Shown one piece after another: positions 33,107 through 42,872 of a stretch of 64,000 nucleotides of DNA. Within the stretch, counting starts at the first letter, position 1; each line of letters starts with the position of its first letter. Position numbers and translations under genes: made by a program. This DNA is from Sphingomonas phyllosphaerae (lineage in GTDB: Bacteria; Pseudomonadota; Alphaproteobacteria; Sphingomonadales; Sphingomonadaceae), in the NCBI GenBank assembly GCA_036946405.1, contig JAQIJC010000001.1:3299501-3363500 (forward strand), given 5' to 3'. The notes under the pieces were generated by a model. It did no database searches. It was not told the origin of the DNA and worked only from the letters and a program-made list of their open reading frames with translations.

Positions 33107-35989
33107 ATGATGCCTCCCTCTTCCCGCGCGGATGATTCCCGGCAACCCTTTGCGCGGGGCGGAGAAATTGGGAAGCTGCTTCGCGCGACGGACTGGTCGG
33201 CCACCTCGCTCGGCCCCATCGAGACGTGGCCGGCGGCGTTGCGCGATGCGCTGGAATTGCTGTTGCCGGCGGGCGCACAGGTGTTGTTGATCTGGGGTGC
33301 CGAGCGTCGCGTCTTCTACAACGAGGCTTACGCCGCGCTGCTGCACGAGCGGCACCCGGCCGCGCTGGGACAGCCCGCCGACAAGCGCTGGCATCGCGGC
33401 TGGGACGTGGTGTCGCCGATGGTCGACGACGTGTTCTCGACCGGACGGACGATGACGGTCGGCAATCATCGCTTCGACCTGCTCGCCGACGGACAGCCGA
33501 CCACCGTTCATTTCGACATGTCGCTGTCCGCGGTGATGCAGGACGACGGCACGGTCGGCGGGGTGTTGGGGGTGGTATCGGACATCACCGAACGGGTGCG
33601 CATCGTCGAGACCGCGACGCGCGAACGTGAGCGTCTTCGCCAGATGTTCGATCAGGCACCCGGCTTCATCGCGGTGCTTCGCGGGCCGGACTATATGATC
33701 GAACTCGCCAACGCGACCTATCAGCGGATGAGCGGCGGGCGCACGTTGGTCGGGCGACGGTATGCCGATGCCTTGCCGGAGGTGGCGGAAGCCGGCTTCA
33801 TCGAGCGGCTCGATGAGGTTCGTCGCACCCGCGAGCCGTTCCGTGCGGTCGATATGCCGGTGCGGCTGCCGACCAGCACGCCGGGCGTGCTGCGCGACTT
33901 CTGGATCGACTTCATCTGCCAGCCGATCACCGACGAAGCTGGCGATGTCACCGCGATCTTCATCGAAGGGATCGACCGTACCGACCGCCACCGCGCACGC
34001 GAGGCGCTGGCACGCGGTCGCGCGTCGCTTGAACAGGCGACCGAAGCGGGGGAGATCGGGACGTGGGATTACGACGTCCAGCATGATCGCTTCACCTGCT
34101 CCCCGCTCGGCATGGCGCTCTACGCGCTCGCGCCCGACAGCCAGCCGCTGACGCGCGAGGCGTTTCAGACGCTGGTGGAACCCGACGATCTCCCGATATT
34201 GCAGCAGGCTTTCCCGCCGGTCGTCGATCCGGCGGTACGGGCCGCGTTCGACGTCGAATATCGCGTTGCACAGGAGCGTGTCGGCGGCGTCCGCTGGCTG
34301 TCGGTGCGCGGGCGCGGCATTTTCGATGGCGATCGCTGCGTCCGCGTCGTCGGCACGATCATCGATATCACTGCACGCAAGCTACAGACCGAGGCGTGGC
34401 GCGAAAGCGAGGCACGTTTCCGTACGCTCGCCGACAGCCTGCCCGCTCTGGTGTGGATGACCGACCCGCATGGCAGCGTCACCTTCGCCAACCGCGGCTT
34501 CGAGGCGATTTTGGGCGTCACGCCCGACCAGGTCGGCGAGCGGGGCTGGACCGACTTGCTCCGGCCCGATCGGCGCGCGGCCGCGCTGGAGGCAAGGGCC
34601 GGATGGTTCGCGCGACCCCGCCCGCTCAGCGGCGAGCATCCGTTGCTGCGGCGGGACGGCGCGACGCGCTGGATGCATATCGAGGCGCGCCCCCGCTTCA
34701 TCGGCGAGGCTTTCCAAGGCTATACCGCCTGCGCGATCGACGTGACCGACGCGCACCTCGCCGGCGAGCGGCTGGAGGCGCGTGTCGCGGATCGCACCGC
34801 CGCGCTGACCCAGCAGATCGCCGAGCGCGAGCGCGTCGAGGAAGCGCTCCACCAGATGCAGCGGCTGGAGGCGATCGGGCAGCTTACCTCCGGGGTCGCG
34901 CACGATTTCAACAATCTGCTGACGGTGATCCTCGGCAACGTCGACTCGCTCGTCGCCGCGGGCAAACGTGGGTTGCTCGATCCGCGGCTCGAAACCCGGC
35001 TCGAGCATGTTCGCATCGCTGCCGAACGCGGTGCCGCGCTGACCGCCCAATTGCTCGCCTTCTCGCGGCGGCAGCGGCTGGAGGCGAAGGTCGTCGACCT
35101 GAACCGCACCGTCACCGGCCTGCTCGATCTGCTCGGCGGCACGCTGGGGCGCGATATCACGATCGAAACCCGGACTCCGCCCAACATCTGGCCGGCGCTG
35201 GTCGACGCGACGCAGATGGAACTCATCATCCTCAATCTCGCGATCAACGCGCGTGATGCGATGCCGGATGGCGGGGCGCTGGTGCTGTCGGTCGAGAACG
35301 CCACGCTCGGCCGGCCCGAACGCGCCGAGGAACCGCCGCCCGGCGATTATGTGCGCGTCGCCGTGGCCGATACCGGCACCGGCATGTCCGAAGCGGTACT
35401 GGCGCGCGCGTTCGAGCCGTTCTTCACCACGAAGGAGGTTGGCAAGGGCTCCGGGCTCGGGCTGGCGCAGGTGTTCGGCTTCGCCAAGCAATCGGGGGGC
35501 GGCGTGCGGATCGACAGCACGCCGGGCGTGGGCACCACGGTCAGCGTGTTCGTCCCCCGTGCCGCCAGCGAAGCCACTCCGCCGCCTTCCGACAGTCACG
35601 TCACCCCGGCCGTCGGGTTGCTGAACGGCGTCACGGTGCTGGTGCTCGACGACGACGATCGCGTCCGCCAGGTCGCGGTTGAGGCACTGCGCGAGGCGGG
35701 ATGCCGCGTGGTCGAGGCAGCGGACGGCGAGTCGGCGCTTGAGGCGCTGCTCCACGAACCCGCGATCCGGCTGGTCGTCACCGATATCGCGATGCCCGGC
35801 ATGACCGGCATCCAGTTCGCGCGGCGCGTGCACGACCTGCACCGTCACGTCGAGGTGCTGTTCGTCACCGGCCATGCCGATCCGTCCGATATGGAGGGCG
35901 TCAGTGAGGAACGGTTGATCCGCAAGCCCTATCCGCGCCGCCTGCTGCTGGAGCGCGTCCGCGCGATCCTTGCCGAGGACGGCGCATAG
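33107..35989 (+). CDS. multi-PAS hybrid sensor histidine kinase with C-terminal receiver
   Basis: A 960-residue cytoplasmic sensor without membrane helices. About four PAS-type regions: near 30-160 (WSATSLGPIETWPAAL, GVVSDITER), 175-300, 310-425 (GTWDYDVQHDRFTCSPLGM) and 435-555 (WMTDPHGSVTFANRGFEAILG). A coiled coil leads to the HisKA domain with His599 in GVAHDFNNLLTVILGN, an HATPase (LNLAINARDAMPDGG, DTGTGMSEAV, FFTTKEVGKGSGLGLAQV) and a receiver with Asp893 in VVTDIAMPGM. The signal is unknown; no partner regulator is adjacent. It is divergent from nadE. ATGs at 33107 and 33110 are equivalent. Confidence 0.92.
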   Translation: MMPPSSRADDSRQPFARGGEIGKLLRATDWSATSLGPIETWPAALRDALELLLPAGAQVLLIWGAERRVFYNEAYAALLHERHPAALGQPADKRWHRGWDVVSPMVDDVFSTGRTMTVGNHRFDLLADGQPTTVHFDMSLSAVMQDDGTVGGVLGVVSDITERVRIVETATRERERLRQMFDQAPGFIAVLRGPDYMIELANATYQRMSGGRTLVGRRYADALPEVAEAGFIERLDEVRRTREPFRAVDMPVRLPTSTPGVLRDFWIDFICQPITDEAGDVTAIFIEGIDRTDRHRAREALARGRASLEQATEAGEIGTWDYDVQHDRFTCSPLGMALYALAPDSQPLTREAFQTLVEPDDLPILQQAFPPVVDPAVRAAFDVEYRVAQERVGGVRWLSVRGRGIFDGDRCVRVVGTIIDITARKLQTEAWRESEARFRTLADSLPALVWMTDPHGSVTFANRGFEAILGVTPDQVGERGWTDLLRPDRRAAALEARAGWFARPRPLSGEHPLLRRDGATRWMHIEARPRFIGEAFQGYTACAIDVTDAHLAGERLEARVADRTAALTQQIAERERVEEALHQMQRLEAIGQLTSGVAHDFNNLLTVILGNVDSLVAAGKRGLLDPRLETRLEHVRIAAERGAALTAQLLAFSRRQRLEAKVVDLNRTVTGLLDLLGGTLGRDITIETRTPPNIWPALVDATQMELIILNLAINARDAMPDGGALVLSVENATLGRPERAEEPPPGDYVRVAVADTGTGMSEAVLARAFEPFFTTKEVGKGSGLGLAQVFGFAKQSGGGVRIDSTPGVGTTVSVFVPRAASEATPPPSDSHVTPAVGLLNGVTVLVLDDDDRVRQVAVEALREAGCRVVEAADGESALEALLHEPAIRLVVTDIAMPGMTGIQFARRVHDLHRHVEVLFVTGHADPSDMEGVSEERLIRKPYPRRLLLERVRAILAEDGA

Positions 35990-36071
35990 CTTTCAATCGG
36001 CTGCACGCGCGGTTCAGTCATCGTTCTCGCTTGCCGTGCGACAAGCACGGCATGATGGTCGGAGGATGGCG

Positions 36072-36899
36072 ATGCTGAAGGCGATCGTGGCGGGATTGTT
36101 GTCGATGACGGCACTGGTGCCGCCGGTTCTGGCGCAGCAGCGGGACGAGCGGTCCATGGACAGTGGCGAGTGGCGGCGTGGGCGCGCGGAACGCCCGGTG
36201 CCGCCCCCTGGGTTGCCCGAACGACCTGCGCGGGCCGCCGAAGCGCCGCGCCCGCCGGAGGCTGCGCCGCAACGCTGGGATCGTCAGGGTGGCGGCGAAC
36301 GGCGCGACGCGCCGCGCTGGGCGCGAGGTGGTGAGCAGGGCGCCCCCCGCGCCGATGGCGTACCGCGTCCGCCCGCCCCCAACGGCGACTGGCGGAGCGC
36401 CCGCGCACCCGACGATCCGCGCGGAAACTGGCGGCGCGACCGCGACGTGCAGGTCCGCCGCGACGACTGGCGCGGCCCGGCACGCGTCGCCCCTGACCGG
36501 AGCTGGAGCGCCGAGCCGGGTCGGCGCCAGTACGACCGTCGTGGCGCACCGCCGCCCGCCGCAGTCTGGCGGTCGGAACGCGATGGCCGCTGGGATCGTG
36601 GCTGGCGGCGCGAACCGCAATATGACTGGAACCGCTATCGGAGCGAGCGGCGCGCCGCGTTCCGGCTGCCGCGCTATTACGCGCCTTATGGCTGGACCAG
36701 CGGCTATCGTCGCTTCGATATCGGCTTCGCGCTCGCCCCGGTGCTCTACACGCCGCGTTACTGGATCTACGATCCCTATACGTACCGGCTACCCTATGCC
36801 GAGGAGCCGTATCGCTGGGTCCGCTATTACGACGATGCGCTGCTGGTCGATATCGAAGACGGCACGGTGGTGGACGTGATCCACGACATCTTCGAGTAG
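36072..36899 (+). CDS. RcnB-like secreted protein with Arg/Pro-rich domain
   Basis: A 275-residue exported protein. GGAGG six bases before the ATG at 36072 decides this start (another ATG at 36066 abuts the ribosome site); the signal peptide ends at PPVLAQ. Residues about 25-195 are low-complexity, rich in Arg, Pro, Asp, Gly and Trp. The C-terminal about 75 residues (LPRYYAPYGWTSGYRRFDIG to VDIEDGTVVDVIHDIFE) match the RcnB/YohN-type domain, first known from a periplasmic nickel/cobalt homeostasis protein. Most sphingomonad relatives are uncharacterised, so a metal role is only possible. A hydroxylase gene follows closely. Confidence 0.8.
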   Translation: MLKAIVAGLLSMTALVPPVLAQQRDERSMDSGEWRRGRAERPVPPPGLPERPARAAEAPRPPEAAPQRWDRQGGGERRDAPRWARGGEQGAPRADGVPRPPAPNGDWRSARAPDDPRGNWRRDRDVQVRRDDWRGPARVAPDRSWSAEPGRRQYDRRGAPPPAAVWRSERDGRWDRGWRREPQYDWNRYRSERRAAFRLPRYYAPYGWTSGYRRFDIGFALAPVLYTPRYWIYDPYTYRLPYAEEPYRWVRYYDDALLVDIEDGTVVDVIHDIFE

Positions 36900-36942
36900 C
36901 AGCGGCTTGAAAGTGGCGGCGGAGCGCGACACACCGGCGGTC

Positions 36943-37632
36943 ATGTCGCTCGCCACCACGCCACCCGGCCACCCGTCCGCCGTCCGCGCCCAGCAGGGCG
37001 CGGCGGTGGCGGCGTGGCTCGACGCCGATCCGCGGATGCAGCGCCTGCCCAGCGATACGGTCGCGGCATGGCGCTGTCCCGATTTCCTTGATGCCGCCAA
37101 TTGCGACTGGCTGGTGCAGGTGATCGACGGCAACCGCCGCCCCTCGACGTTGTTCAGCGATCGCGGCGGCCCGGCCAGCCGCACCAGCGAGAGTTGCGAC
37201 ATGGACCGCAACGCCGACGGTATCCGCCAGATCGACCAATATATCGCCGCCTCGCTCGGCATCGCGCCCGAACTCGGCGAGACGATGCAGGGGCAGCGCT
37301 ATGCGCCCGGCCAGCTGTTCCGCGCGCACCACGATTATTTCCACGAGGCCGAAAGCTACTGGCCGGCGATGCGCGAGAACGGCGGGCAGCGCACCTTCAC
37401 CGCGATGATCTACCTCAACGATGTCGAGGAAGGCGGCGCGACCTGGTTCCCCAAGGGCGGCCTGCGCGTCGCGCCGCGCAAGGGGATGCTGTTGGCGTGG
37501 AACAACATGAACCCCGACGGCAGCCCGAACACCGCGACGCTGCACGAGGGGATGGCGGTGCTGGAGGGTACGAAGTACATCATCACCAAGTGGTTCCGCG
37601 AGGAACCGTGGGGGCGCAAACCGCGGACGTAA
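36943..37632 (+). CDS. prolyl 4-hydroxylase-like 2OG-Fe(II) oxygenase
   Basis: A 229-residue cytoplasmic oxygenase (with the ATG start). The Fe(II) ligands are the HxD in FRAHHDYFHE and the distal His in TLHEGMAV, with the 2-oxoglutarate-binding Lys in KYIITKWFRE; TFTAMIYLNDVEEGGATWFP is the prolyl-4-hydroxylase family core. Start is unsure: TTG at 36907 and GTG at 36913 also fit the frame. It lies 43 bp, or as few as 7 bp, behind the Pro-rich RcnB-like gene. The substrate is unknown. Confidence 0.87.
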   Translation: MSLATTPPGHPSAVRAQQGAAVAAWLDADPRMQRLPSDTVAAWRCPDFLDAANCDWLVQVIDGNRRPSTLFSDRGGPASRTSESCDMDRNADGIRQIDQYIAASLGIAPELGETMQGQRYAPGQLFRAHHDYFHEAESYWPAMRENGGQRTFTAMIYLNDVEEGGATWFPKGGLRVAPRKGMLLAWNNMNPDGSPNTATLHEGMAVLEGTKYIITKWFREEPWGRKPRT

Positions 37633-37640
37633 ACCCGTTC

Positions 37641-37668
37641 GTCATTGCGAGCTGAGCGAAGCAATGAC
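37641..37668. repeat. short REP family C copy
   Basis: GTCATTGCGAGCTGAGCGAA followed by GCAATGAC: a minimal hairpin version of the family C palindrome between the convergent oxygenase and fumarase genes. Confidence 0.55.
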
Positions 37669-37677
37669 GAGGCTTTG

Positions 37678-39201
37678 TTACGCCCCGACCAGCAAACCCT
37701 CGCGCGCAATCTTCTCGCGCCACACCAGCGGCGCGAGCTGGTGGACGTTGTTGCCCTCGGCATCCACCGCCACCGTCACCGGGAAGTCGGACACCTCGAA
37801 CTCGTAGATCGCCTCCATTCCGAGATCCGCGAACCCGACGACCTTGCTGCCCTTGATCGCACGCGCGACCAGATAGGCCGCGCCGCCGACCGCCATCAGA
37901 TAGGCGCTCTTCGCGTCGCGGATCGCATCGGTCGCCGCCGGGCCGCGCTCGGCCTTGCCGACCATCGCCAGCAAGCCCTGATCGAGCATCATTCGCGTGA
38001 ACTTGTCCATCCGCGTCGCGGTGGTCGGACCCGCCGGCCCCACCACTTCCTCGCCGACCGGATCGACCGGCCCGACGTAATAGATGACGCGGCCCTTGAA
38101 CTCGACCGGCAGTTCCTCACCCTTCGCCAGCATGTCGGCGATCCGCTTGTGCGCGGCGTCGCGGCCGGTCAGCATCTTGCCGTTGAGCAGCAGCCGGTCG
38201 CCCTGCTTCCACGACTGCACCACCTCCGGCGTCAGCGTGTCGAGATCGACGCGGATCGCGGCCTTGTCGGGCGTCCAGTTGACGTCGGGCCATTCGGCGA
38301 GCTTCGGCGCCTCGAGGAACGCCGGCCCCGAGCCGTCGAGCGTGAAATGCGCGTGGCGGGTCGCGGCGCAGTTCGGGATCATCGCCACCGGCTTGCCCGC
38401 GGCATGGCACGGCGCGTCCTTGATCTTGACGTCGAGGATCGTCGACAGCCCGCCCAGCCCCTGCGCGCCGATGCCAAGCGCGTTGACCTTGTCGAAGATC
38501 TCGATGCGCAGCGCCTCGATGTCGTTGCGCGGCCCGCGCGCCTTGAGCGGCCCCATGTCGATCGGCTCCATCAACGCCTGCTTGGCGAGCAGCACGCAAT
38601 GCTCGGCGGTGCCGCCGATGCCGATGCCGAGCATCCCCGGCGGGCACCAGCCCGCGCCCATCTGCGGCAGCATCTCGACCACCCAGTCGACGATCGAGTC
38701 GCTAGGGTTCATCATCTTGAACTTCGACTTGTTCTCGCTGCCGCCGCCCTTCGCCGCTACGTCGACCGAGACGGTGCTGCCCGGCACCATCTCGACGTGC
38801 AGCACGCACGGCGTATTGTCCTTGGTGTTGCGGCGCGTGAACGCCGGATCGGCGAGCACCGAGGCGCGCAGCTTGTTCTCCGGGTGCAGGTAGGCGCGGC
38901 GCACCCCCTCGTCGACGACCTCCTGCATCGAGCGGCTGTTGTCGTCGAGCCGGCAGTCCATGCCCCATTTGACGAACACGTTGACGATGCCGGTGTCCTG
39001 GCAGATCGGGCGATGCCCCTCCGCGCACATCCGGCTGTTGGTCAGGATCTGCGCTATCGCATCCTTGGCGGCGGGCGATTGCTCGGCCTCGTAGGCGGTG
39101 CCCAGCGCGCGGATATAATCCATCGGGTGATAGTAACTGATGAACTGGAGCGCGTCGGCGACGCTCTCGATCAGGTCGGCGGTACGGATCACGGTCGTCA
39201 T
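37678..39201 (-). CDS. fumA: fumarate hydratase, class I (iron-sulfur)
   Basis: A 507-residue single-chain class I fumarase interconverting fumarate and malate in the TCA cycle. Conserved blocks: GHRPICQDTGIVNVFVK, HVEMVPGSTVSVDVAAKGGGSENKSKF, MLGIGIGGTAEHCVLLAKQAL and, in the beta half, GPTTATRMDKFTRMMLDQG. Cysteines in ICQDTG, PNCAATRH and EHCVLL are candidate 4Fe-4S ligands. Monocistronic on the minus strand. Related tartrate dehydratases are less likely given full length and context. Confidence 0.94.
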   Translation of the reverse strand: MTTVIRTADLIESVADALQFISYYHPMDYIRALGTAYEAEQSPAAKDAIAQILTNSRMCAEGHRPICQDTGIVNVFVKWGMDCRLDDNSRSMQEVVDEGVRRAYLHPENKLRASVLADPAFTRRNTKDNTPCVLHVEMVPGSTVSVDVAAKGGGSENKSKFKMMNPSDSIVDWVVEMLPQMGAGWCPPGMLGIGIGGTAEHCVLLAKQALMEPIDMGPLKARGPRNDIEALRIEIFDKVNALGIGAQGLGGLSTILDVKIKDAPCHAAGKPVAMIPNCAATRHAHFTLDGSGPAFLEAPKLAEWPDVNWTPDKAAIRVDLDTLTPEVVQSWKQGDRLLLNGKMLTGRDAAHKRIADMLAKGEELPVEFKGRVIYYVGPVDPVGEEVVGPAGPTTATRMDKFTRMMLDQGLLAMVGKAERGPAATDAIRDAKSAYLMAVGGAAYLVARAIKGSKVVGFADLGMEAIYEFEVSDFPVTVAVDAEGNNVHQLAPLVWREKIAREGLLVGA

Positions 39202-39529
39202 GGCGACGCTCTATAAGCGTGGCGGGGCCGGAGCAACAGCACGCCGCGTCGGTGGTGGCATCGTCGATGCGACGAAAAATATTTTGTCCCGCTTGCACTT
39301 TTGAAAAGCGGCGGAAGTCCGCGCGTCGCTGTCTTCGCCAGTTTGCAGAACGCGAACTGGGGCTTGCCCGGCGGCGGCATCTGCCACAATCTGTAGAGGT
39401 AGAGGCTGGGTCGCGCCGCTAGTGGTGGTAAGGTGGCGTGGGGCGCACACCATCGCTGGCGCGATCGGCCGGACATTTCGATGAGCCGATCCGAAAGGAT
39501 CGCACCAACGACAGGCGGGACGCGAGACC
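39202..39529. promoter_or_regulatory. 328-bp divergent intergenic region between fumarase and nrdA
   Basis: It must hold both promoters. A near-palindrome GACGAAAAATATTTTGTC occurs around 39270-39287. CACAATCTGTAG at 39385-39396, within CCACAATCTGTAGAGG, matches the NrdR-box consensus ACACWATATWTWGTGT at about 12 of 16 positions, but with no clear second box. No ORF of interest or terminator was seen. Confidence 0.35.
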
Positions 39530-41461
39530 ATGAACTTCACGACCACGGACGCCGAGGCGATGAGCGCCGACATGATCGAAGCGATGACGGCTACGGCAAC
39601 CGCGGAGGCGACGGCAACCGACCAGACGATCGCCAGGCACGGCGCGCGCACCGCGCCCTTCCCGCTCGATGTCGATCACGGCCGCGACGCGCTGCTGACC
39701 GACTTCGGCAAGGAGACGCTCAAGGATCGCTACCTGCTCCCCGGCGAAAGCTACCAAGACCTCTTCGTCCGCGTCGCCAGCGCCTATGCCGACGATCAGG
39801 CGCATGCACAGCGGCTCTACGACTATATCTCAAAGCTGTGGTTCATGCCGGCAACGCCCGTTCTGTCAAACGGCGGCACCGGGCGCGGCTTGCCGATCTC
39901 CTGCTATCTTAACTCGGTCCCCGACAGCCTCGACGGCATCGTCAAGACGTGGAACGAGAATGTCTGGCTTGCCTCGCGCGGCGGCGGGATCGGCACCTAT
40001 TGGGGCAACGTCCGCGGGATCGGCGAGCCGGTCGGACTCAACGGCAAGACCAGCGGCATCATCCCATTCGTCCGCGTCATGGACTCGCTGACGCTCGCGA
40101 TCTCGCAGGGTTCGCTGCGCCGCGGCTCGGCGGCCTGCTATCTCGACATCTCGCATCCCGAGATCGAGGAATTCCTCGAGATCCGCAAACCTTCGGGCGA
40201 CTTCAACCGTAAGGCGCTCAACCTCCACCACGGCGTGCTGATCCCCGACGCCTTCATGGCAGCGGTGCGCGATGGCGCCGAATGGCAGCTCAAGTCGCCC
40301 AAGGACGGCTCGGTCCGCGCGACCGTCGACGCGCGCGCGCTGTTCCAGAAGCTGGTCGAGACCCGCCTCGCGACCGGCGAGCCGTACATCGTCTTCGCCG
40401 ACCATGTGAACTCGACGATGCCCAAGCATCACCGCGAGCTGGGGCTGAAGGTGTCGACCTCGAACCTGTGCAGCGAGATCACGCTGCCGACCGGCACCGA
40501 CCACCTCGGCAACGACCGTACCGCGGTCTGCTGCCTGTCGTCGCTCAATCTCGAGACGTGGGACCAGTGGAAGGACGAGAAGGGCTTCGTCGAGGACGTA
40601 ATGCGCTTCCTCGACAACGTCCTGCAGGATTACATCGACCGCCACGAACCCGGCATGGAGCGCGCGGCCTATAGCGCGGCGCGCGAACGTTCGGTGGGTC
40701 TGGGCGTGATGGGCTTCCACTCGTTCCTTCAGGCACGCGGGCTGCCGTTTGAGGGCGCGATGGCCAAGAGCTGGAACCTGCGCATCTTCAAGCAGATCAA
40801 CGCGCAGGTGAACGAAGCGTCGATGGTGCTCGCGCATGAGCGTGGGCCGTGCCCCGACGCCGCCGACGTCGGCGCGATGGAGCGGTTCAGCTGCAAGATG
40901 GCGATCGCGCCGACCGCGTCGATCTCGATCATCTGCGGCGGCACCAGCGCGTGCATCGAGCCGATCCCGGCCAATATCTACACGCACAAGACACTGTCGG
41001 GCAGCTTCGCGGTCAAGAACCCGTATCTGGAGAAGCTGCTGAGCGAGAAGAGCAAGAACGCCGATTCGGTGTGGAACTCGATCCTCGAACATGGCGGCTC
41101 GGTGCAGCACCTCGACTTCCTCTCGCAGGAGGAAAAGGACTGCTACAAGACCTCGTTCGAGATCGACCAGCGCTGGCTGCTCGAACTCGCCGGCGACCGC
41201 ACGCCGTACATTGATCAGGCGCAGTCGCTGAACCTGTTCATCCCGGCCGACGTCGAAAAGTGGGACCTGCTGATGCTCCACTTCCGCGCGTGGGAACTGG
41301 GCATCAAGTCGCTCTACTACCTCCGTTCCAAGTCGGTGCAGCGCGCCGGCTTCGCGGGCTCGGAGGGATCGGGCGGGGTCGAGGCCGACAACACGATCGC
41401 CACGCCGAAATTCTCGATCGGCGAGACGACCGACTATGACGAGTGCCTCGCCTGCCAGTAA
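39530..41461 (+). CDS. nrdA: ribonucleoside-diphosphate reductase class I, alpha subunit
   Basis: A 643-residue catalytic subunit making deoxynucleotides. Active-site segments: PATPVLSNGGTGRGLPISCYL, CSEITLPTG and CCLSSLNLETWD, RSVGLGVMGFHSFLQ, and MAIAPTASISIICGGTSACIEP. The C-terminal redox pair is in YDECLACQ. No complete N-terminal ATP-cone is evident; the first 50 residues are Thr/Ala-rich. The beta subunit nrdB, which normally follows, is not found downstream in this window. Confidence 0.95.
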   Translation: MNFTTTDAEAMSADMIEAMTATATAEATATDQTIARHGARTAPFPLDVDHGRDALLTDFGKETLKDRYLLPGESYQDLFVRVASAYADDQAHAQRLYDYISKLWFMPATPVLSNGGTGRGLPISCYLNSVPDSLDGIVKTWNENVWLASRGGGIGTYWGNVRGIGEPVGLNGKTSGIIPFVRVMDSLTLAISQGSLRRGSAACYLDISHPEIEEFLEIRKPSGDFNRKALNLHHGVLIPDAFMAAVRDGAEWQLKSPKDGSVRATVDARALFQKLVETRLATGEPYIVFADHVNSTMPKHHRELGLKVSTSNLCSEITLPTGTDHLGNDRTAVCCLSSLNLETWDQWKDEKGFVEDVMRFLDNVLQDYIDRHEPGMERAAYSAARERSVGLGVMGFHSFLQARGLPFEGAMAKSWNLRIFKQINAQVNEASMVLAHERGPCPDAADVGAMERFSCKMAIAPTASISIICGGTSACIEPIPANIYTHKTLSGSFAVKNPYLEKLLSEKSKNADSVWNSILEHGGSVQHLDFLSQEEKDCYKTSFEIDQRWLLELAGDRTPYIDQAQSLNLFIPADVEKWDLLMLHFRAWELGIKSLYYLRSKSVQRAGFAGSEGSGGVEADNTIATPKFSIGETTDYDECLACQ

Positions 41462-41512
41462 ACGGTTAGTCGTTGCTCCGGCGAAGGCCGAAGTCGGCGG
41501 CGCGCGCTCTAC

Positions 41513-41587
41513 GTCGTTGCGAGCGTAGCGAAGCAATCCAGAGCCGGACCAGGACGCTCTGGATTGCTTCGCTACGCTCGCAATGAC
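41513..41587. repeat. REP family C palindrome
   Basis: GTCGTTGCGAGCGTAGCGAA pairs with a complementary arm ending CGCTCGCAATGAC, nearly identical to the copy at 16238-16312. It lies after nrdA. Confidence 0.75.
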
Positions 41588-41663
41588 GAACGCCGGTCCG
41601 CATCGGGATCGAACCGCCTCCGCGATCATTCCGCCACTTCACCTCCCGCGGAAGGAACGGCGC

Positions 41664-42842
41664 GTGCCGGTCGTCAGCAAGATCGTCAGGACCGTCCTCG
41701 CCGCGCTGCTGCTGCTCGTCATCGCGATCGGCCTCGCGATCACGATCGTCCCACGCTTCCTCGACCGAGGCTATTACGAAGGCCCGGCGAGCGATCACTT
41801 CGACGGCGCGCGCTTCTTCAACCCCGATGGCGACGACACCATGGCCCCGCCCGCCGGCGGCAGCCGCGGCGGGTTCCTGTGGCGGCAACTGACCGAAAAC
41901 GACGACCGCCCCGCGTGGCCCGAGAAGGTCGCGGTCACCCCCGCCCGCCCGCCGGCGCGCGTCGACGGGACGCGGATGCTCGTGACATGGGTCGGCCACG
42001 CCACCGTGCTGATTCAGACGCAAGGGCTCAACATCCTCACCGATCCGGTGTGGGGCGAGCGCGCCGGCCCGCTCAGCCTCGGGCCGCGCCGTGTCGCCGC
42101 GCCGGGCATCCGCTTCGCAGACCTGCCACGCATCGACCTCGTGCTGGTCAGCCACAACCATTACGACCATCTCGAAAAGGCGACGCTCAAGCGGCTGTGG
42201 CAGCGCGACCGGCCGACGATCGTCACCAGCCTCGGCAACGACAGCGTCATCGCGCAGACCGGCGCGCGCGCCACCGCGCTCGACTGGCGCGGCACGGTGG
42301 AGGTGCGCCCCGGCATCCGCGTCGCCGTCACGCGCAATCATCATTGGGGCAGCCGCTGGTTCGCCGATCGCAACCGCGCGCTCTGGTCCAGCTTCGTCGT
42401 GCAGTTCCCCACCGGCGGCAACCTGTTCTTCGCGGGCGACACCGGCTTCGGCGATGGACGATGGGCCGCCGAAGCCACCGCGCTCGGCCCGATCCGGCTC
42501 GCGTTGCTGCCCATCGGGGCGTTCCGCTTCGTTCCCGGCCAGATGGCATCGGGCGCGCATGTCGGCCCTGCGCATGCCGCGCTGGTGTTCGAGCGGCTAC
42601 GCGCCGCGCGGGCGATTGCGATTCACTGGGGCACGTTCCGCCTCTCCTACGAGGCGCGCGATACACCGCCACGGATGCTGTCGGCGGCGATGCGCTGCCT
42701 CGGCAGGATTGGCTTCGACGCCGCGGCGATCGGGCGAACGGTCGAGATCCCGCTCGCCACCACCCCGCCTTCACAGCCGACGGCGACGCCTGCCACGATG
42801 CTCGCCTGCCTCGACACGCCGGCAGTACGGGCGATGCGCTAG
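41664..42842 (+). CDS. MBL-fold metallohydrolase, NAPE-PLD/UlaG-like, membrane-anchored
   Basis: A 392-residue protein with a metallo-beta-lactamase fold. The GTG at 41664 has AAGGA seven bases upstream and gives an N-terminal signal anchor (VLAALLLLVIAIGLAITIV); the frame remains open to 41583 through a REP remnant. Metal-binding residues: VGHATVLIQT, VSHNHYDHLEK, NHHWGSRW and FAGDTGFGDG, then AIHWGTFRLSYE at the C-terminus. The arrangement is that of the N-acyl-phosphatidylethanolamine phospholipase D / RomA group. The substrate cannot be told; it is possibly periplasmic and acting on lipid. Confidence 0.85.
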   Translation: MPVVSKIVRTVLAALLLLVIAIGLAITIVPRFLDRGYYEGPASDHFDGARFFNPDGDDTMAPPAGGSRGGFLWRQLTENDDRPAWPEKVAVTPARPPARVDGTRMLVTWVGHATVLIQTQGLNILTDPVWGERAGPLSLGPRRVAAPGIRFADLPRIDLVLVSHNHYDHLEKATLKRLWQRDRPTIVTSLGNDSVIAQTGARATALDWRGTVEVRPGIRVAVTRNHHWGSRWFADRNRALWSSFVVQFPTGGNLFFAGDTGFGDGRWAAEATALGPIRLALLPIGAFRFVPGQMASGAHVGPAHAALVFERLRAARAIAIHWGTFRLSYEARDTPPRMLSAAMRCLGRIGFDAAAIGRTVEIPLATTPPSQPTATPATMLACLDTPAVRAMR

Positions 42843-42872
42843 AAGCGTCTCGCGACCGTGCGGGTCGCGACC

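Noticed and set aside
39265..39290. GACGAAAAATATTTTGTC as a regulator site
   Set aside because: Palindromic mainly because it is an A/T run; no matching family consensus.
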